Shown in pieces: positions 1-8,449 of a stretch of 58,615 nucleotides of DNA. A model generated the notes under the pieces. The model was not told where the DNA came from. It worked only from the letters and a program-made list of their open reading frames with translations, and did not search any database. The first letter of the stretch is position 1. Every line of letters starts with the position of its first letter. A program made the position numbers and the translations under genes. The DNA is from Actinocatenispora comari. Its GTDB lineage: Bacteria > Actinomycetota > Actinomycetes > Mycobacteriales > Micromonosporaceae. Location: assembly GCF_017312725.1 (NCBI RefSeq), contig NZ_BOPO01000015.1, positions 1-58,615 on the forward strand. Reading direction: 5' to 3'.

Positions 1-266
1 CGGTACGCCATCCGGCCCGGCCGGGGTGCGCCGACGGCGGGGCGGGCCCGGATGCGGGTGCCGGCCCGGCCGGCCGTCTCGATCACCGCCTGCTGCCGCA
101 GTTCCCGGTACGCGGCGGCGACGGTGGCCGGGCTGACCTTCAGCTCCGCGGCGAGCGCCCGCACGGTGGGCAGCGCGTCGCCGGGGGCGAGCTCGCCGCC
201 GGTGACGGAGCTCTCGATGCTCGCGGCGATGTCCGCCGAGGTACGCCCGTGATAATGTGCTGTCAC
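1..266 (-). CDS. GntR/MocR-type transcriptional regulator, N-terminal part (gene cut by window edge)
   Basis: Minus-strand reading from a GTG at 266 gives about 88 residues of a GntR-type winged helix: [19 protein letters not shown], then [12 protein letters not shown] and the recognition-helix region [15 protein letters not shown]. The rest lies beyond base 1. The sequence after the winged helix ([12 protein letters not shown]) resembles the linker of MocR regulators, which carry a PLP-binding aminotransferase-like domain, but that domain is not in view. It is divergent from a gene whose first domain is of the pyridoxamine-phosphate-oxidase type. MocR proteins often sit next to vitamin B6 genes, so control of that neighbour is likely by inference. 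The GTG was chosen because translation upstream would enter the palindromic operator. Confidence 0.7.
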   Translation of the reverse strand, partial: MTAHYHGRTSADIAASIESSVTGGELAPGDALPTVRALAAELKVSPATVAAAYRELRQQAVIETAGRAGTRIRARPAVGAPRPGRMAY

Positions 267-290
267 AATCAATAGATTGTACTAGAACAA
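265..290. promoter_or_regulatory. Overlapping palindromes, candidate GntR/MocR operator
   Basis: Two inverted repeats overlap between the divergent genes: ACAATC (265-270) with GATTGT (275-280), and TTGT (277-280) with ACAA (287-290) around ACTAGA. The second resembles the TTGTACTA/TAGTACAA half-sites seen with some GntR regulators. The site abuts the regulator's own GTG start, so autorepression plus control of the divergent gene is likely. The block is distinctly AT-rich in a very GC-rich window. Confidence 0.55.
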
Positions 291-317
291 ACCCGGGAAC
301 ACATCGAGGGGCACGCC

Positions 318-1565
318 ATGACCTACCCCGCCAGTACGAGCACCACCCCCCGCCGGTATCCGGACCGGATGCACCGCGACCGCGAGACGGTGCACCAGAT
401 CCTCGACGAGGCGCTGTACTGCCACCTCGGTTACGTGGTCGACGGGCTGCCGCGGGTCGTGCCGACCGTGCACGTGCGCATCGGGGAGACCGTCTACCTG
501 CACGCCTCCACCGGTGCCAGCAGCTCGCTCGCCGCCCGGGACGGCGGGCTGCCGGTCACGGTCGCCGCGACGCTGCTGGACGGGCTGGTGTTCGCCCGCG
601 CGCAGGCACACCACTCGGCGCCGTACCGGTCGGTCATCGCGCACGGGCTGGCCCGCCCGGTGACCGACGAGCAGACCAAGCTCGCGGTGTCCGCCGCGCT
701 GGTCGACAAGCTCGCCGCCGGCCGCTCCGCCGACTCCCGGCCGCCCAATCGCCGGGAGCTGGCCAGCGTCGGCATGCTGGCGCTGCCGCTGACCGAGGCC
801 GCGGCGAAGATCCGGCCGGCCACCGTGGGCGACGACGAGGAGGACCGCGACCTGCCGTACTGGGCGGGGGTGCTGCCGCTGCGCACCGTAGCCGCCGCAC
901 CGGTGCCGGACAACGACCGCGTGCTGCCGTCGTACCTGGTGGGGTGGCAGCGGGGCGCCGAGCCCGCGCGGTCGCCGTGGCTGACCGCGGAGCCGGTCAC
1001 CGGCACGCGGGTACGGCTGGAGCCGCTGTCGCTCGACCACGTCGACGACCTGTTCGAGGCCGGCCGCGACCCACGGGTCTGGCGCTGGCTGTCCGGGCCG
1101 CAGCCGACCGACCGGGCCGAGATGGCGCGCGAGGTCACCGGCGCGCTGACCGCCGCGGCCGCCGGCGACCGGGTGCCGTGGGCGCAGATCGACCTCGCCA
1201 CCGGCCGGGCGGTCGGCGTGACCAGCTACTACGAGGTGGTACCGGCGCACCGGCGGCTGGAGATCGGCTACACCTGGCTCGGCTCGGCGTACTGGCGGAC
1301 CGGGCTGAACACCGAGTCCAAGCTGCTGCTGCTGACCCGGGCGTTCGAGACGCTCGGCGCGCGCCGGGTCTCCTGGCGTACCGACATCCGCAACGAGCGC
1401 TCGCAGCAGGCCATCGAGCGGCTCGGCGCCACCCGCGAGGGGGTCTTCCGGGCGCACATGCAGCGGGTGGACGGCAGCGTGCGGGACACCGTCTACTACG
1501 CGATGACCGCGGACGAGTGGCCGGCCGCCCGCGAGCGGCTCCGGGCGCGCCTCACCCGCGGCTGA
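318..1565 (+). CDS. Bifunctional PPOX-type flavin-binding / GNAT N-acetyltransferase fusion
   Basis: This 415-residue protein joins two domains. Residues about 10-200 form a pyridoxamine-5'-phosphate-oxidase-like split barrel of the flavin/nucleotide-binding kind (HQILDEALYCHLGYVVDGLP, VYLHASTGASSSLAARDG). Residues about 230-400 form a GNAT acetyltransferase of the RimJ/RimL-like group (TRVRLEPLSLDHVDDLFEAG, LEIGYTWLGSAYWRTGLNTE, IRNERSQQAIERLGATREGV). The same fusion is known in other actinobacteria, but its substrate is unknown. The start ATG follows GAGGGG with good spacing. The gene is transcribed away from a MocR-type regulator across a shared operator, so it is probably that regulator's target. 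A link to B6 metabolism is an inference from the regulator type. Confidence 0.85.
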   Translation: MTYPASTSTTPRRYPDRMHRDRETVHQILDEALYCHLGYVVDGLPRVVPTVHVRIGETVYLHASTGASSSLAARDGGLPVTVAATLLDGLVFARAQAHHSAPYRSVIAHGLARPVTDEQTKLAVSAALVDKLAAGRSADSRPPNRRELASVGMLALPLTEAAAKIRPATVGDDEEDRDLPYWAGVLPLRTVAAAPVPDNDRVLPSYLVGWQRGAEPARSPWLTAEPVTGTRVRLEPLSLDHVDDLFEAGRDPRVWRWLSGPQPTDRAEMAREVTGALTAAAAGDRVPWAQIDLATGRAVGVTSYYEVVPAHRRLEIGYTWLGSAYWRTGLNTESKLLLLTRAFETLGARRVSWRTDIRNERSQQAIERLGATREGVFRAHMQRVDGSVRDTVYYAMTADEWPAARERLRARLTRG

Positions 1566-1575
1566 CCCCGACCGG

Positions 1576-1668
1576 CACCGCGCAACCACCCGACTGGCGC
1601 CATGCCGCCGCCCGGCCTGTCACCGCGCAACCCGGCCGACCTCGCGCCGCGCAACCGCCTGACCGGCC
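1576..1668. repeat. Degenerate direct repeats after the PPOX-GNAT gene
   Basis: Three imperfect copies of a 22-24 bp unit containing CACCGCGCAACC start at 1576, 1621 and 1645, in the 214 bp gap before lhr. The last two are 24 bp apart. The series begins about 10 bp after the stop codon of the upstream gene. I see no gene in the gap. Confidence 0.5.
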
Positions 1669-1779
1669 CGTGACCCGGCGAACCGGCGTGTTCGCCGCGA
1701 ACCACCCACGGCGGCCCGCCCGGACCGCCGTACCGGCGGGGTGGCCGAGAGCGTCAGACCCGCGCGGCAGGATGAAGGG

Positions 1780-4700
1780 ATGGCAGACGAGGAGGCGCTG
1801 GCCGGGTTCGGTCCAGCCACCCGGCAGTGGTTCGACGCCGCGTTCGCGGCGCCGACCGCCGCGCAGGCCGGCGCGTGGTCGTCGATCCGGTCCGGGTCCA
1901 ACACGCTGGTGGTGGCGCCGACCGGGTCGGGCAAGACGCTCGCCGCCTTCCTCTGGTCGCTGGACCGGCTCGCCGCCGAGCCCCCGGCCGAGCCTGCCCG
2001 GCGGTGCCGGGTGCTCTACGTCAGCCCGCTGAAGGCGCTCGCGGTCGACATCGAGCGCAACCTGCGCGCCCCGCTCGCCGGCATCGGCCAGGCCGCCCAG
2101 CGGCTCGGCACCGACCGGCCGGACATCACCGTGGGCATGCGCACCGGCGACACCCCGGCGGCGGAGCGGCGCAGCTTCGCGAAGACTCCCCCGGACATCC
2201 TGATCACCACCCCGGAGTCGCTGTTCCTGCTGCTCACCTCGGCGGCGCGGGAGGCGCTGCGCGGCGTCGAGACGGTGATCGTGGACGAGGTGCACGCGGT
2301 GTGCGCCACCAAGCGCGGCGCGCATCTCGCCCTGTCGCTGGAGCGGCTGGACGCGCTGCTGCCCACCCCGGCGCAGCGGATCGGGCTGTCCGCCACGGTG
2401 CGGCCGGTCGACGAGACCGCCCGGTTCCTGGCCGGCAGCCGCCCGGTCCGGGTGGTCGCGCCGGCGTCCGGGAAGACCGTCGAGCTGTCGGTGCAGGTAC
2501 CGGTGGCCGACATGACCGCGCTCGACGAGGTGCCGGCCGAGGAGGACGACCCGTACGATCCGGCGTCGCCGCCGCCGCGCCGGCCGTCGATCTGGCCGGC
2601 GGTGGAGAGCCGGGTGCTGGACCTGATCCTCGCGCACCGCTCCACCATCGTGTTCGCGAACTCCCGCCGGCTCGCCGAACGGCTCTGCGCCCGGCTCAAC
2701 GAGCTGCACGCCGAACGACTCACCGGCACCCCGCCACCCGACGAGCTCGGCCCCACCGATCCCCAGCCCACCCACGAGCTCGACCCCACCGGCCACCCGC
2801 CGACCCACGAGCTCGATCCCGTACCGCAGCGGCAGCTCTCGGCGGTGGGCGGCGCCGCGGCCCGGTTCCCGGCCGAGGCGGTGGGCGAGTCGGGGGTGAC
2901 GGCCGGCGCCGCCGCGGTCATCGCGCGGGCCCACCACGGTTCGGTCTCCCGGGAGGAGCGCAAGCTGATCGAGGAGCAGCTCAAGTCCGGGCTGCTGCCC
3001 GCCGTGGTCGCCACCTCCAGCCTGGAACTCGGGATCGACATGGGCGCGGTCGATCTGGTCGTCCAGGTCGAGGCGCCGCCGAGTGTCGCGTCCGGGCTGC
3101 AGCGGGTCGGCCGGGCCGGCCATCAGGTCGGCGCGCCGAGCCGCGGTGTGGTGTTCCCCAAGCACCGTGGCGACCTGGCGCCGTGCGCGGTGGTCGCCAC
3201 CCGGATGCGCGGCGGCGAGATCGAGGAGCTGCACTACCCGCGCAACCCGCTGGACGTGCTGGCGCAGCAGATCGTCGCGATGGTGGCACTGGACGACTGG
3301 TCGGTGCCGGACCTCGCCGCCCTGGTGCGCCGGGCGGCGCCGTTCGGCGAGCTGCCCGACTCGGCGCTGCACGCGGTGCTGGACATGCTCTCCGGCCGGT
3401 ACCCGTCGACCGCGTTCGCGGAGCTGCGGCCCCGGCTGGTGTGGGACCGCGCCACCGAGCAGCTGTCCGGCCGGCCCGGCGCGCAACGGTTGGCGGTGAT
3501 CTCCGGTGGCACCATCCCGGACCGCGGCCTGTTCGGCGTCTACCTGGCCGGCGCGGAGAAGGCGGCCCGGGTCGGCGAGCTGGACGAGGAGATGGTGTAC
3601 GAGTCGCGGGTCGGCGACGTGTTCCTGCTCGGCTCGACGAGCTGGCGGATCGAGGACATCACGCCGGACCGGGTGCTGGTCTCCCCCGCGCCGGGCGTGC
3701 CGGCCCGGATGCCGTTCTGGAAGGGCGACACGGTCGGCCGGCCGGCCGAGCTGGGCCGCGCGATCGGCGCGCTGCAACGGCAGGTGGCGGGCGCCGACCC
3801 GGCGGCCGCCACCGAGGCGCTGCGGGCCGCCGGGATGGACGACTGGGCCGCCGACAACCTGGTGCGCTACGTCGGCGAGCAGCGGGAGACCGCCGGGCAC
3901 GTGCCGGACGACCGGACCATCCTGGTGGAACGGTTCCGCGACGAGCTGGGTGACTGGCGGCTGGTCGTGCACTCGGTGTTCGGCGAGCGGGTGAACGCGC
4001 CGTGGGCGCTCGCGATCGCGGCCCGGCTGCGCGAGCGGTACGGGCTGGACGCGCAGGCGCAGCCGGCGGATGACGGCATCGTGGTGCGGTTGCCGGACAC
4101 CGCGGACGAGCCGCCCGGCGCCGATCTGGTCGCGTTCGACGCCGACGAGCTGACCCAGATCGTCCGGGACGTCGTCGGCACCTCGGCGCTGTTCGCCTCC
4201 CGGTTCCGGGAGTGCGCGGCACGGGCGCTGCTGTTGCCGCGACGCGATCCGCGGCGCCGCCGGCCGTTGTGGCAGCAGCGGCAGCGAGCCGCCCAGCTGC
4301 TCGACGTGGCCCGGGAGTACGACGACTTCCCGATCACGCTGGAGGCGGCCCGGGAGTGCCTGCGCGACGTGTTCGACCTGCCGGCGCTGGGTGAGCTGGC
4401 GACCGCGATCGCGTCCCGGTCGGTCCGACTGGTGGAGGTGGAGACGCAGCGGCCGTCGCCGTTCGCCCGGTCGCTGCTGTTCGGCTACGTCGGCGCGTTC
4501 CTCTACGAGGGTGACGCGCCGCTGGCGGAGCGGCGGGCGGCGGCGCTGGAGCTGGACCCGGTGCTGCTGGCGGAGCTGCTCGGCGCGGCCGAGCTGCGCG
4601 AGCTGCTCGATCCGGAGGTGGTCGCGGAGACCGAGCGGCGGCTGCAGTGGCGCACCCCGGACCGGCGGGCCCGCGACGTCGAGGACGCCGCCGAGATCCT

Positions 4701-6492
4701 CCGCCTGATCGGCGATCTGTCCACTGTGGAGGCTTCGGAGCGCGGCATCGACCCGGCGTGGCTCGACGAGCTCGTCGCCACCCGCCGGGCCATCGTGGTC
4801 CGCATCGCCGGGCTCGACCGGGTGCTCGCGATCGAGGACGCCGGCCGGGTCCGGGACGCGCTCGGCGTGGCGCTGCCGGTCGGCGTGCCGGAGGCGTTCA
4901 CCGAGCCGGTCGCCGATCCGCTCGGCGACCTCGTCTCGCGGTACGCGCGAAGTCACGGGCCGTTCCACGCGGCGAGCTGCGCGGCCCGGTTCGGGCTGGG
5001 GGTGGCGGTGGTGGAGCAGGCGCTGCACCGGCTGGCGGCGACCGGGCGGCTGGTGACCGGCGAGTTCACCCCGGGCGGCACCGGCGTGGAATGGTGCGAC
5101 GCCGAGGTGCTGCGGATCCTGCGCCGCCGGTCGCTCGCCGCGCTGCGTCGCGAGATCGAGCCGTCCCCGCCGAAGGCGCTCGCCGCGTTCCTGCCGCAGT
5201 GGCAGCAGGTCGGTACGGGTGGGCGCGGGGTCGAGGCGGTCGCCGCCGCGATCGAGCAGCTCGGCGGGGTGGCCGTCCCGGCGAGCGCGCTGGAACGGTT
5301 GGTGCTGCCGGCCCGGGTGGCCGACTACACGCCGGCCTACCTCGACCAGTTGTGCTCGTCCGGCGAGGTGGTCTGGGCCGGCGCCGGGGCGCTGCCGTCC
5401 TCGGACGGCTACCTGGTCCTCGCGTTCGCCGACACCGCCGAGCTGCTGCTGCCGCCGCCGGTGCCCGACCTCGCCGTCGGTGAACTGCACGCCGCGCTGC
5501 TGGACGCGCTCGACGCCGGGCAGGCGCTGTTCTTCCGCGACCTGGCCGACCGGGTCGGCACCGCGCTCGGCGCACCACCGGCCGACGAGGAGCTCACCGC
5601 GGCGCTGTGGGATCTGGTCTGGGCCGGGTACCTGTCCAACGACACGCCGGCGCCGCTGCGCGCACTGCTGTCCGGCGGCGGCGCGCACAAGTCCCGCCCC
5701 GCCCCGGCCCGCGCCCGGTACCGGCGGGGCGGCCGGTCGGGCATCACGCTGCGGCGCGGTGGGCTGCCGTCCCGGGGCGGGCCGCCGAGCGCCGCCGGCC
5801 GGTGGTACCGGCTGCCCGAGCGCGACGCCGACCCGACCCGCCGCGGCGCCGCCCGGGCGGAGGCACTGCTGGAGCGGCACGGCGTGCTGACCCGCGGCGC
5901 GGTCGCCGCCGAGCAGGTCCCGGGCGGCTTCGCCGCGGTGTACCCGGTGCTCGCCGCGCTGGAGGAGCGCGGCGCGGCCCGCCGCGGGTACTTCGTCGAG
6001 TCGCTGGGTGCGGCGCAGTTCGCGGTGCCGGGTGCGGTCGACCGGCTGCGCGCGCTCGCCGACCGTTCGTCGGATGTGGACGGCGCCGGCTGGGCCCGTC
6101 GGCCGGGACCGCCGTCGCCGCCGCTGGTGCTGGCCGCCACCGACCCGGCCAACCCGTACGGGGCGGCGTTGGGCTGGCCGACCCGGCCGGTCGCCGAGTC
6201 CACCACCGGGCACCGGCCGGGGCGCAAGGCCGGCGCGGTGGTGGTGCTCGTCGACGGCGACCTCGCGCTGTACGTGGAGCGCGGCGGCCGGACCATCCTG
6301 TCCTATGTGGACACACCGGAGACGCTGCTGGCGGCGGCGCGGGCGCTGGCCGACGCGGTGCGCTCCGGCGCGCTCGGCGCGCTCGCGGTGCAGCGCGCCG
6401 ACGGCGAGCCGGTCACCGCGACACCGCTGTCGGCGGCGCTGACCGAGGCGGGCTTCCGGCTCACCCCGCGCGGGCTGCGGCTGCGCGCCTGA
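1780..6492 (+). CDS. lhr: Large ATP-dependent helicase Lhr
   Basis: A 1570-residue superfamily 2 helicase of Lhr size. Visible motifs are the Walker A APTGSGKT (46-53), the DEVH box (169-172), SAT (204-206) and, in the second RecA domain, ATSSLELGIDMG followed by QRVGRAGH. A long C-terminal half with the Lhr winged-helix and barrel core follows (FWKGDTVGRPAELG, RFRECAARALLLPRRDPRRRRPLWQQR). Lhr unwinds DNA and RNA:DNA duplexes and belongs to a mycobacterial DNA-damage-induced set. I chose the ATG at 1780, 13 codons inside an upstream GTG, because GCAGGA lies before it at suitable distance and family members begin here. A proline-rich 33 bp tandem repeat interrupts the region between the helicase domains (around residue 322-350). 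Confidence 0.95.
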   Translation: MADEEALAGFGPATRQWFDAAFAAPTAAQAGAWSSIRSGSNTLVVAPTGSGKTLAAFLWSLDRLAAEPPAEPARRCRVLYVSPLKALAVDIERNLRAPLAGIGQAAQRLGTDRPDITVGMRTGDTPAAERRSFAKTPPDILITTPESLFLLLTSAAREALRGVETVIVDEVHAVCATKRGAHLALSLERLDALLPTPAQRIGLSATVRPVDETARFLAGSRPVRVVAPASGKTVELSVQVPVADMTALDEVPAEEDDPYDPASPPPRRPSIWPAVESRVLDLILAHRSTIVFANSRRLAERLCARLNELHAERLTGTPPPDELGPTDPQPTHELDPTGHPPTHELDPVPQRQLSAVGGAAARFPAEAVGESGVTAGAAAVIARAHHGSVSREERKLIEEQLKSGLLPAVVATSSLELGIDMGAVDLVVQVEAPPSVASGLQRVGRAGHQVGAPSRGVVFPKHRGDLAPCAVVATRMRGGEIEELHYPRNPLDVLAQQIVAMVALDDWSVPDLAALVRRAAPFGELPDSALHAVLDMLSGRYPSTAFAELRPRLVWDRATEQLSGRPGAQRLAVISGGTIPDRGLFGVYLAGAEKAARVGELDEEMVYESRVGDVFLLGSTSWRIEDITPDRVLVSPAPGVPARMPFWKGDTVGRPAELGRAIGALQRQVAGADPAAATEALRAAGMDDWAADNLVRYVGEQRETAGHVPDDRTILVERFRDELGDWRLVVHSVFGERVNAPWALAIAARLRERYGLDAQAQPADDGIVVRLPDTADEPPGADLVAFDADELTQIVRDVVGTSALFASRFRECAARALLLPRRDPRRRRPLWQQRQRAAQLLDVAREYDDFPITLEAARECLRDVFDLPALGELATAIASRSVRLVEVETQRPSPFARSLLFGYVGAFLYEGDAPLAERRAAALELDPVLLAELLGAAELRELLDPEVVAETERRLQWRTPDRRARDVEDAAEILRLIGDLSTVEASERGIDPAWLDELVATRRAIVVRIAGLDRVLAIEDAGRVRDALGVALPVGVPEAFTEPVADPLGDLVSRYARSHGPFHAASCAARFGLGVAVVEQALHRLAATGRLVTGEFTPGGTGVEWCDAEVLRILRRRSLAALRREIEPSPPKALAAFLPQWQQVGTGGRGVEAVAAAIEQLGGVAVPASALERLVLPARVADYTPAYLDQLCSSGEVVWAGAGALPSSDGYLVLAFADTAELLLPPPVPDLAVGELHAALLDALDAGQALFFRDLADRVGTALGAPPADEELTAALWDLVWAGYLSNDTPAPLRALLSGGGAHKSRPAPARARYRRGGRSGITLRRGGLPSRGGPPSAAGRWYRLPERDADPTRRGAARAEALLERHGVLTRGAVAAEQVPGGFAAVYPVLAALEERGAARRGYFVESLGAAQFAVPGAVDRLRALADRSSDVDGAGWARRPGPPSPPLVLAATDPANPYGAALGWPTRPVAESTTGHRPGRKAGAVVVLVDGDLALYVERGGRTILSYVDTPETLLAAARALADAVRSGALGALAVQRADGEPVTATPLSAALTEAGFRLTPRGLRLRA
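2743..2820 (+). repeat. 33-bp in-frame tandem repeat inside lhr
   Basis: Units start at 2743, 2776 and 2809 (two full, one partial). They encode ELGPTDPQPTH, ELDPTGHPPTH and ELDPVP. The period of 11 codons keeps the frame. The segment lies between the two helicase domains and looks like a flexible linker that grew by slippage. Confidence 0.75.
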
Positions 6493-6507
6493 GCCGGACC
6501 CGATCGA

Positions 6508-6578
6508 GTAACCGGCGAAACGATTACACCGGTTGCGCTCGCGCACGGCCAACCGGCATACTTCGTTCACTGGTTACC
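6508..6578. promoter_or_regulatory. Cluster of AACCGG/CCGGTT inverted motifs before the VOC gene
   Basis: GTAACCGG (6508-6515), CCGGTT (6529-6534), AACCGG (6551-6556) and GGTTACC (6572-6578) fall within 71 bp between lhr and the VOC gene. Each of the two pairs can form an inverted repeat. They may be operator half-sites, but no regulator is adjacent. Confidence 0.3.
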
Positions 6579-6667
6579 TACGGCCCCGATCACCTGAGGA
6601 TTCGGCGACCTGCGGTTCCGGTGACCGGCCCGACGGACCATACGACGCACCGAGGAGGCACCACGCC

Positions 6668-7036
6668 ATGACCGGCATCGCCCGACTCACCACGATCGTC
6701 CTGGACTGTCCCGACCCGCGGACGCTCGCCGCGTTCTACGCGGAGCTCACCGGCTGGCCGGTCACCGAGACCGACGACGAGTGGGTCGACCTGGCCGACG
6801 ACGGCGCCGGAGTGCGGCTGGCCTTCCAGCGGGTCGACGACTACCAGCCGCCGCGCTGGCCGGGCCAGGACCGGCCGCAGCAGTTCCACCTCGACCTGGA
6901 CATCGAGCCGACCGAGCTGCCGGCCGCGCAGGACAAGGTGCTCGGCCTCGGCGCGACGCTGGCCGAGACGCAGCCCGGCACCTCGTTCCGGGTCTTCCTC
7001 GACCCGGCCGGGCACCCGTTCTGCCTCTGCTGGTGA
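6668..7036 (+). CDS. VOC (glyoxalase/bleomycin-resistance) superfamily protein
   Basis: A 122-residue single VOC module: LTTIVLDCPDPRTLAAFYAELTGWPV at the N-terminus, a central FHLDLDI strand, and the C-terminal FRVFLDPAGHPFCLCW. This is the usual length of actinobacterial VOC proteins, which use paired beta-alpha-beta-beta-beta units for metal-dependent chemistry or ligand binding. The substrate cannot be read from the sequence. The ATG is placed by GAGGAGG (6652-6658). The gene converges on the oxidoreductase at 7114 with a 77 bp gap that contains a short tandem repeat starting at its stop codon. Confidence 0.85.
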   Translation: MTGIARLTTIVLDCPDPRTLAAFYAELTGWPVTETDDEWVDLADDGAGVRLAFQRVDDYQPPRWPGQDRPQQFHLDLDIEPTELPAAQDKVLGLGATLAETQPGTSFRVFLDPAGHPFCLCW

Positions 7037-7069
7037 CACCCGGCGCTGCCGGTGACACCCGGCCGGCGG
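7032..7069. repeat. 19-bp tandem repeat spanning the VOC stop codon
   Basis: Two copies beginning GGTGACACCCGGC start at 7032 and 7051. The VOC stop (7034-7036) lies in the first copy. Confidence 0.55.
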
Positions 7070-7113
7070 CACCGGTCCTCGCACCCCGGCGAGGCGGCGA
7101 CCACCCGGGCCGG

Positions 7114-8046
7114 TTACAGCTTGGCGACCTGCGGCATGACCTCGGCGGCCACCAGGTCCAGGTGGTCCAGGTCGGACAGGTCGAGCGTCTGCAGGTACAT
7201 CCGGCCGGCACCGCGCTCGGCGTAGGCGCCGATCTTGTCGACCAGCTCGTCCGGGGTGCCGGCCAGCCCGTTGGCGCGCAGCTCGGGCAGCTCGCGACCG
7301 ATCGCGGCGGCCCGCTCGCGCAGCTGCGCCTCGGTCCGGCCGCAGCACAGCACCTGCGCCGCCGAGTACCGCATCGACTCCGGGTCGCGGCCGGCCTGCT
7401 CGCACGCCGCCCGTACCCCCGCGAACAGCCGGGCGGTGTCGTCCAGGCCGGCGAACGGCACGTTGAACTCGTCGGCGTAGCGGGCCGCGAGCCGCGGCGT
7501 GCGCTTCGCGCCGGAGCCGCCGATCAGCACCGGCGGGCGCGGTGACTGCGCCGGCCGGACCAGCGGCGGCGCCTCGCTGAGCTGGTAGTACTCCCCGTCG
7601 TAGGAGAACGTCTCGGTGGCCTCCCACAGCCCGGTGATGATCGCGAGCTGCTCGGAGTACCGGTCGAAGCGCTCGCGCAGCGTCCCGAACCGGATCCCGT
7701 AGGCGGTGTGCTCCTGCTCGTACCAGCCGCTGCCCAGGCCCAGCTCGACCCGCCCGCCGGACATCCGGTCCACCTGCGCCACCGCGATCGCGAGCGGCCC
7801 CGGCAGCCGGAACGTGGCCGCCGACATCAGCGTGCCGAGCCGGATCGTGGTGGTCTCCCGGGCCAGCCCGGCGAGCGTGATCCAGGCGTCGGTCGGCCCC
7901 GGCTCCCCGGACCCGTCACCCATCTTCAGGTAGTGGTCGGAGCGGAAGAACGCGTCGTAGCCGCACTCCTCGGCCCGCTGCGCCACCCGCAGCAGCTCGT
8001 CGTAGCTGGCACCCTGCTGGGGCTCGGTGAACACCCGAAGCTGCAT
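7114..8046 (-). CDS. LLM-class F420-dependent oxidoreductase
   Basis: A 310-residue luciferase-like monooxygenase barrel. It has YDELLRVAQRAEECGYDAFFRSDHY, the cofactor region RLGTLMSAATFRLPG, GRVELGLGSGWYEQEH, and SPRPPVLIGGSGAKRTPRLAARYADEFN. These motifs match the LLM-class TIGR03560-like group, which in actinomycetes uses deazaflavin F420 rather than FMN. The substrate is unknown. The ATG at 8046 is preceded on its strand by GGTGGG. The gene converges on the VOC gene and diverges from the small gene at 8164. Confidence 0.88.
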   Translation of the reverse strand: MQLRVFTEPQQGASYDELLRVAQRAEECGYDAFFRSDHYLKMGDGSGEPGPTDAWITLAGLARETTTIRLGTLMSAATFRLPGPLAIAVAQVDRMSGGRVELGLGSGWYEQEHTAYGIRFGTLRERFDRYSEQLAIITGLWEATETFSYDGEYYQLSEAPPLVRPAQSPRPPVLIGGSGAKRTPRLAARYADEFNVPFAGLDDTARLFAGVRAACEQAGRDPESMRYSAAQVLCCGRTEAQLRERAAAIGRELPELRANGLAGTPDELVDKIGAYAERGAGRMYLQTLDLSDLDHLDLVAAEVMPQVAKL

Positions 8047-8163
8047 GACCCACCCGTCCGTACGGCATCGCAGACCAGCCCGACGCTACCGCGCGTCGCC
8101 GCCCCGGCGGTGCGGCACGGTTCACAAGGACCGCGCCGTACCCCTGCGCCGACGGGAATCGCC

Positions 8164-8331
8164 ATGCCCTCCTGGACCGACCGTATCCGTACCGCCACCG
8201 ACAGGGCCCGGCAGATCGCCGCCGACGGCGACCTGCCGCGCGGTGTGGGACGGCTGCTCGGCCTGTTCGGCGCGATCGCGATCGGCCGGGCCGAGTTCGG
8301 CTTCGACGGCGACACCGTGCCGGTGCGGTGA
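8164..8331 (+). CDS. Small hypothetical protein, probably the 5' part of a frameshifted gene (to 8439)
   Basis: The ATG at 8164 opens a 55-residue frame, MPSWTDRIRTATDRARQIAA and onward, ending VPVR at a TGA. Codon use is typical of the genome. Just after the stop, another frame starting at 8330 reads VSAAEAKQRGLPLV with natural composition. Then the original frame resumes with WYGIGPHHEIRLEGQVSAAL and ends at TAG 8437-8439. The parts together look like one protein of about 90 residues broken by two compensating shifts. It may be a pseudogene or carry sequence errors. I do not recognise the family. The terminal TAG also forms the first half of the -10-like TAGGCT of the next gene. Confidence 0.55.
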   Translation: MPSWTDRIRTATDRARQIAADGDLPRGVGRLLGLFGAIAIGRAEFGFDGDTVPVR

Positions 8332-8449
8332 GCGCCGCCGAGGCGAAGCAGCGCGGCCTCCCGCTGGTACGGCATCGGACCGCACCACGAGATCCGGCTG
8401 GAAGGGCAGGTCAGCGCGGCACTCGACCGGCATCGGTAGGCTGGCCGTC

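Noticed and set aside
1552-6570. A 1672-codon open frame opposite lhr
   Set aside because: It mirrors lhr exactly, has arginine/glutamine-rich low-complexity translation and no ribosome site. GC-rich third positions of a real gene keep the opposite strand open.
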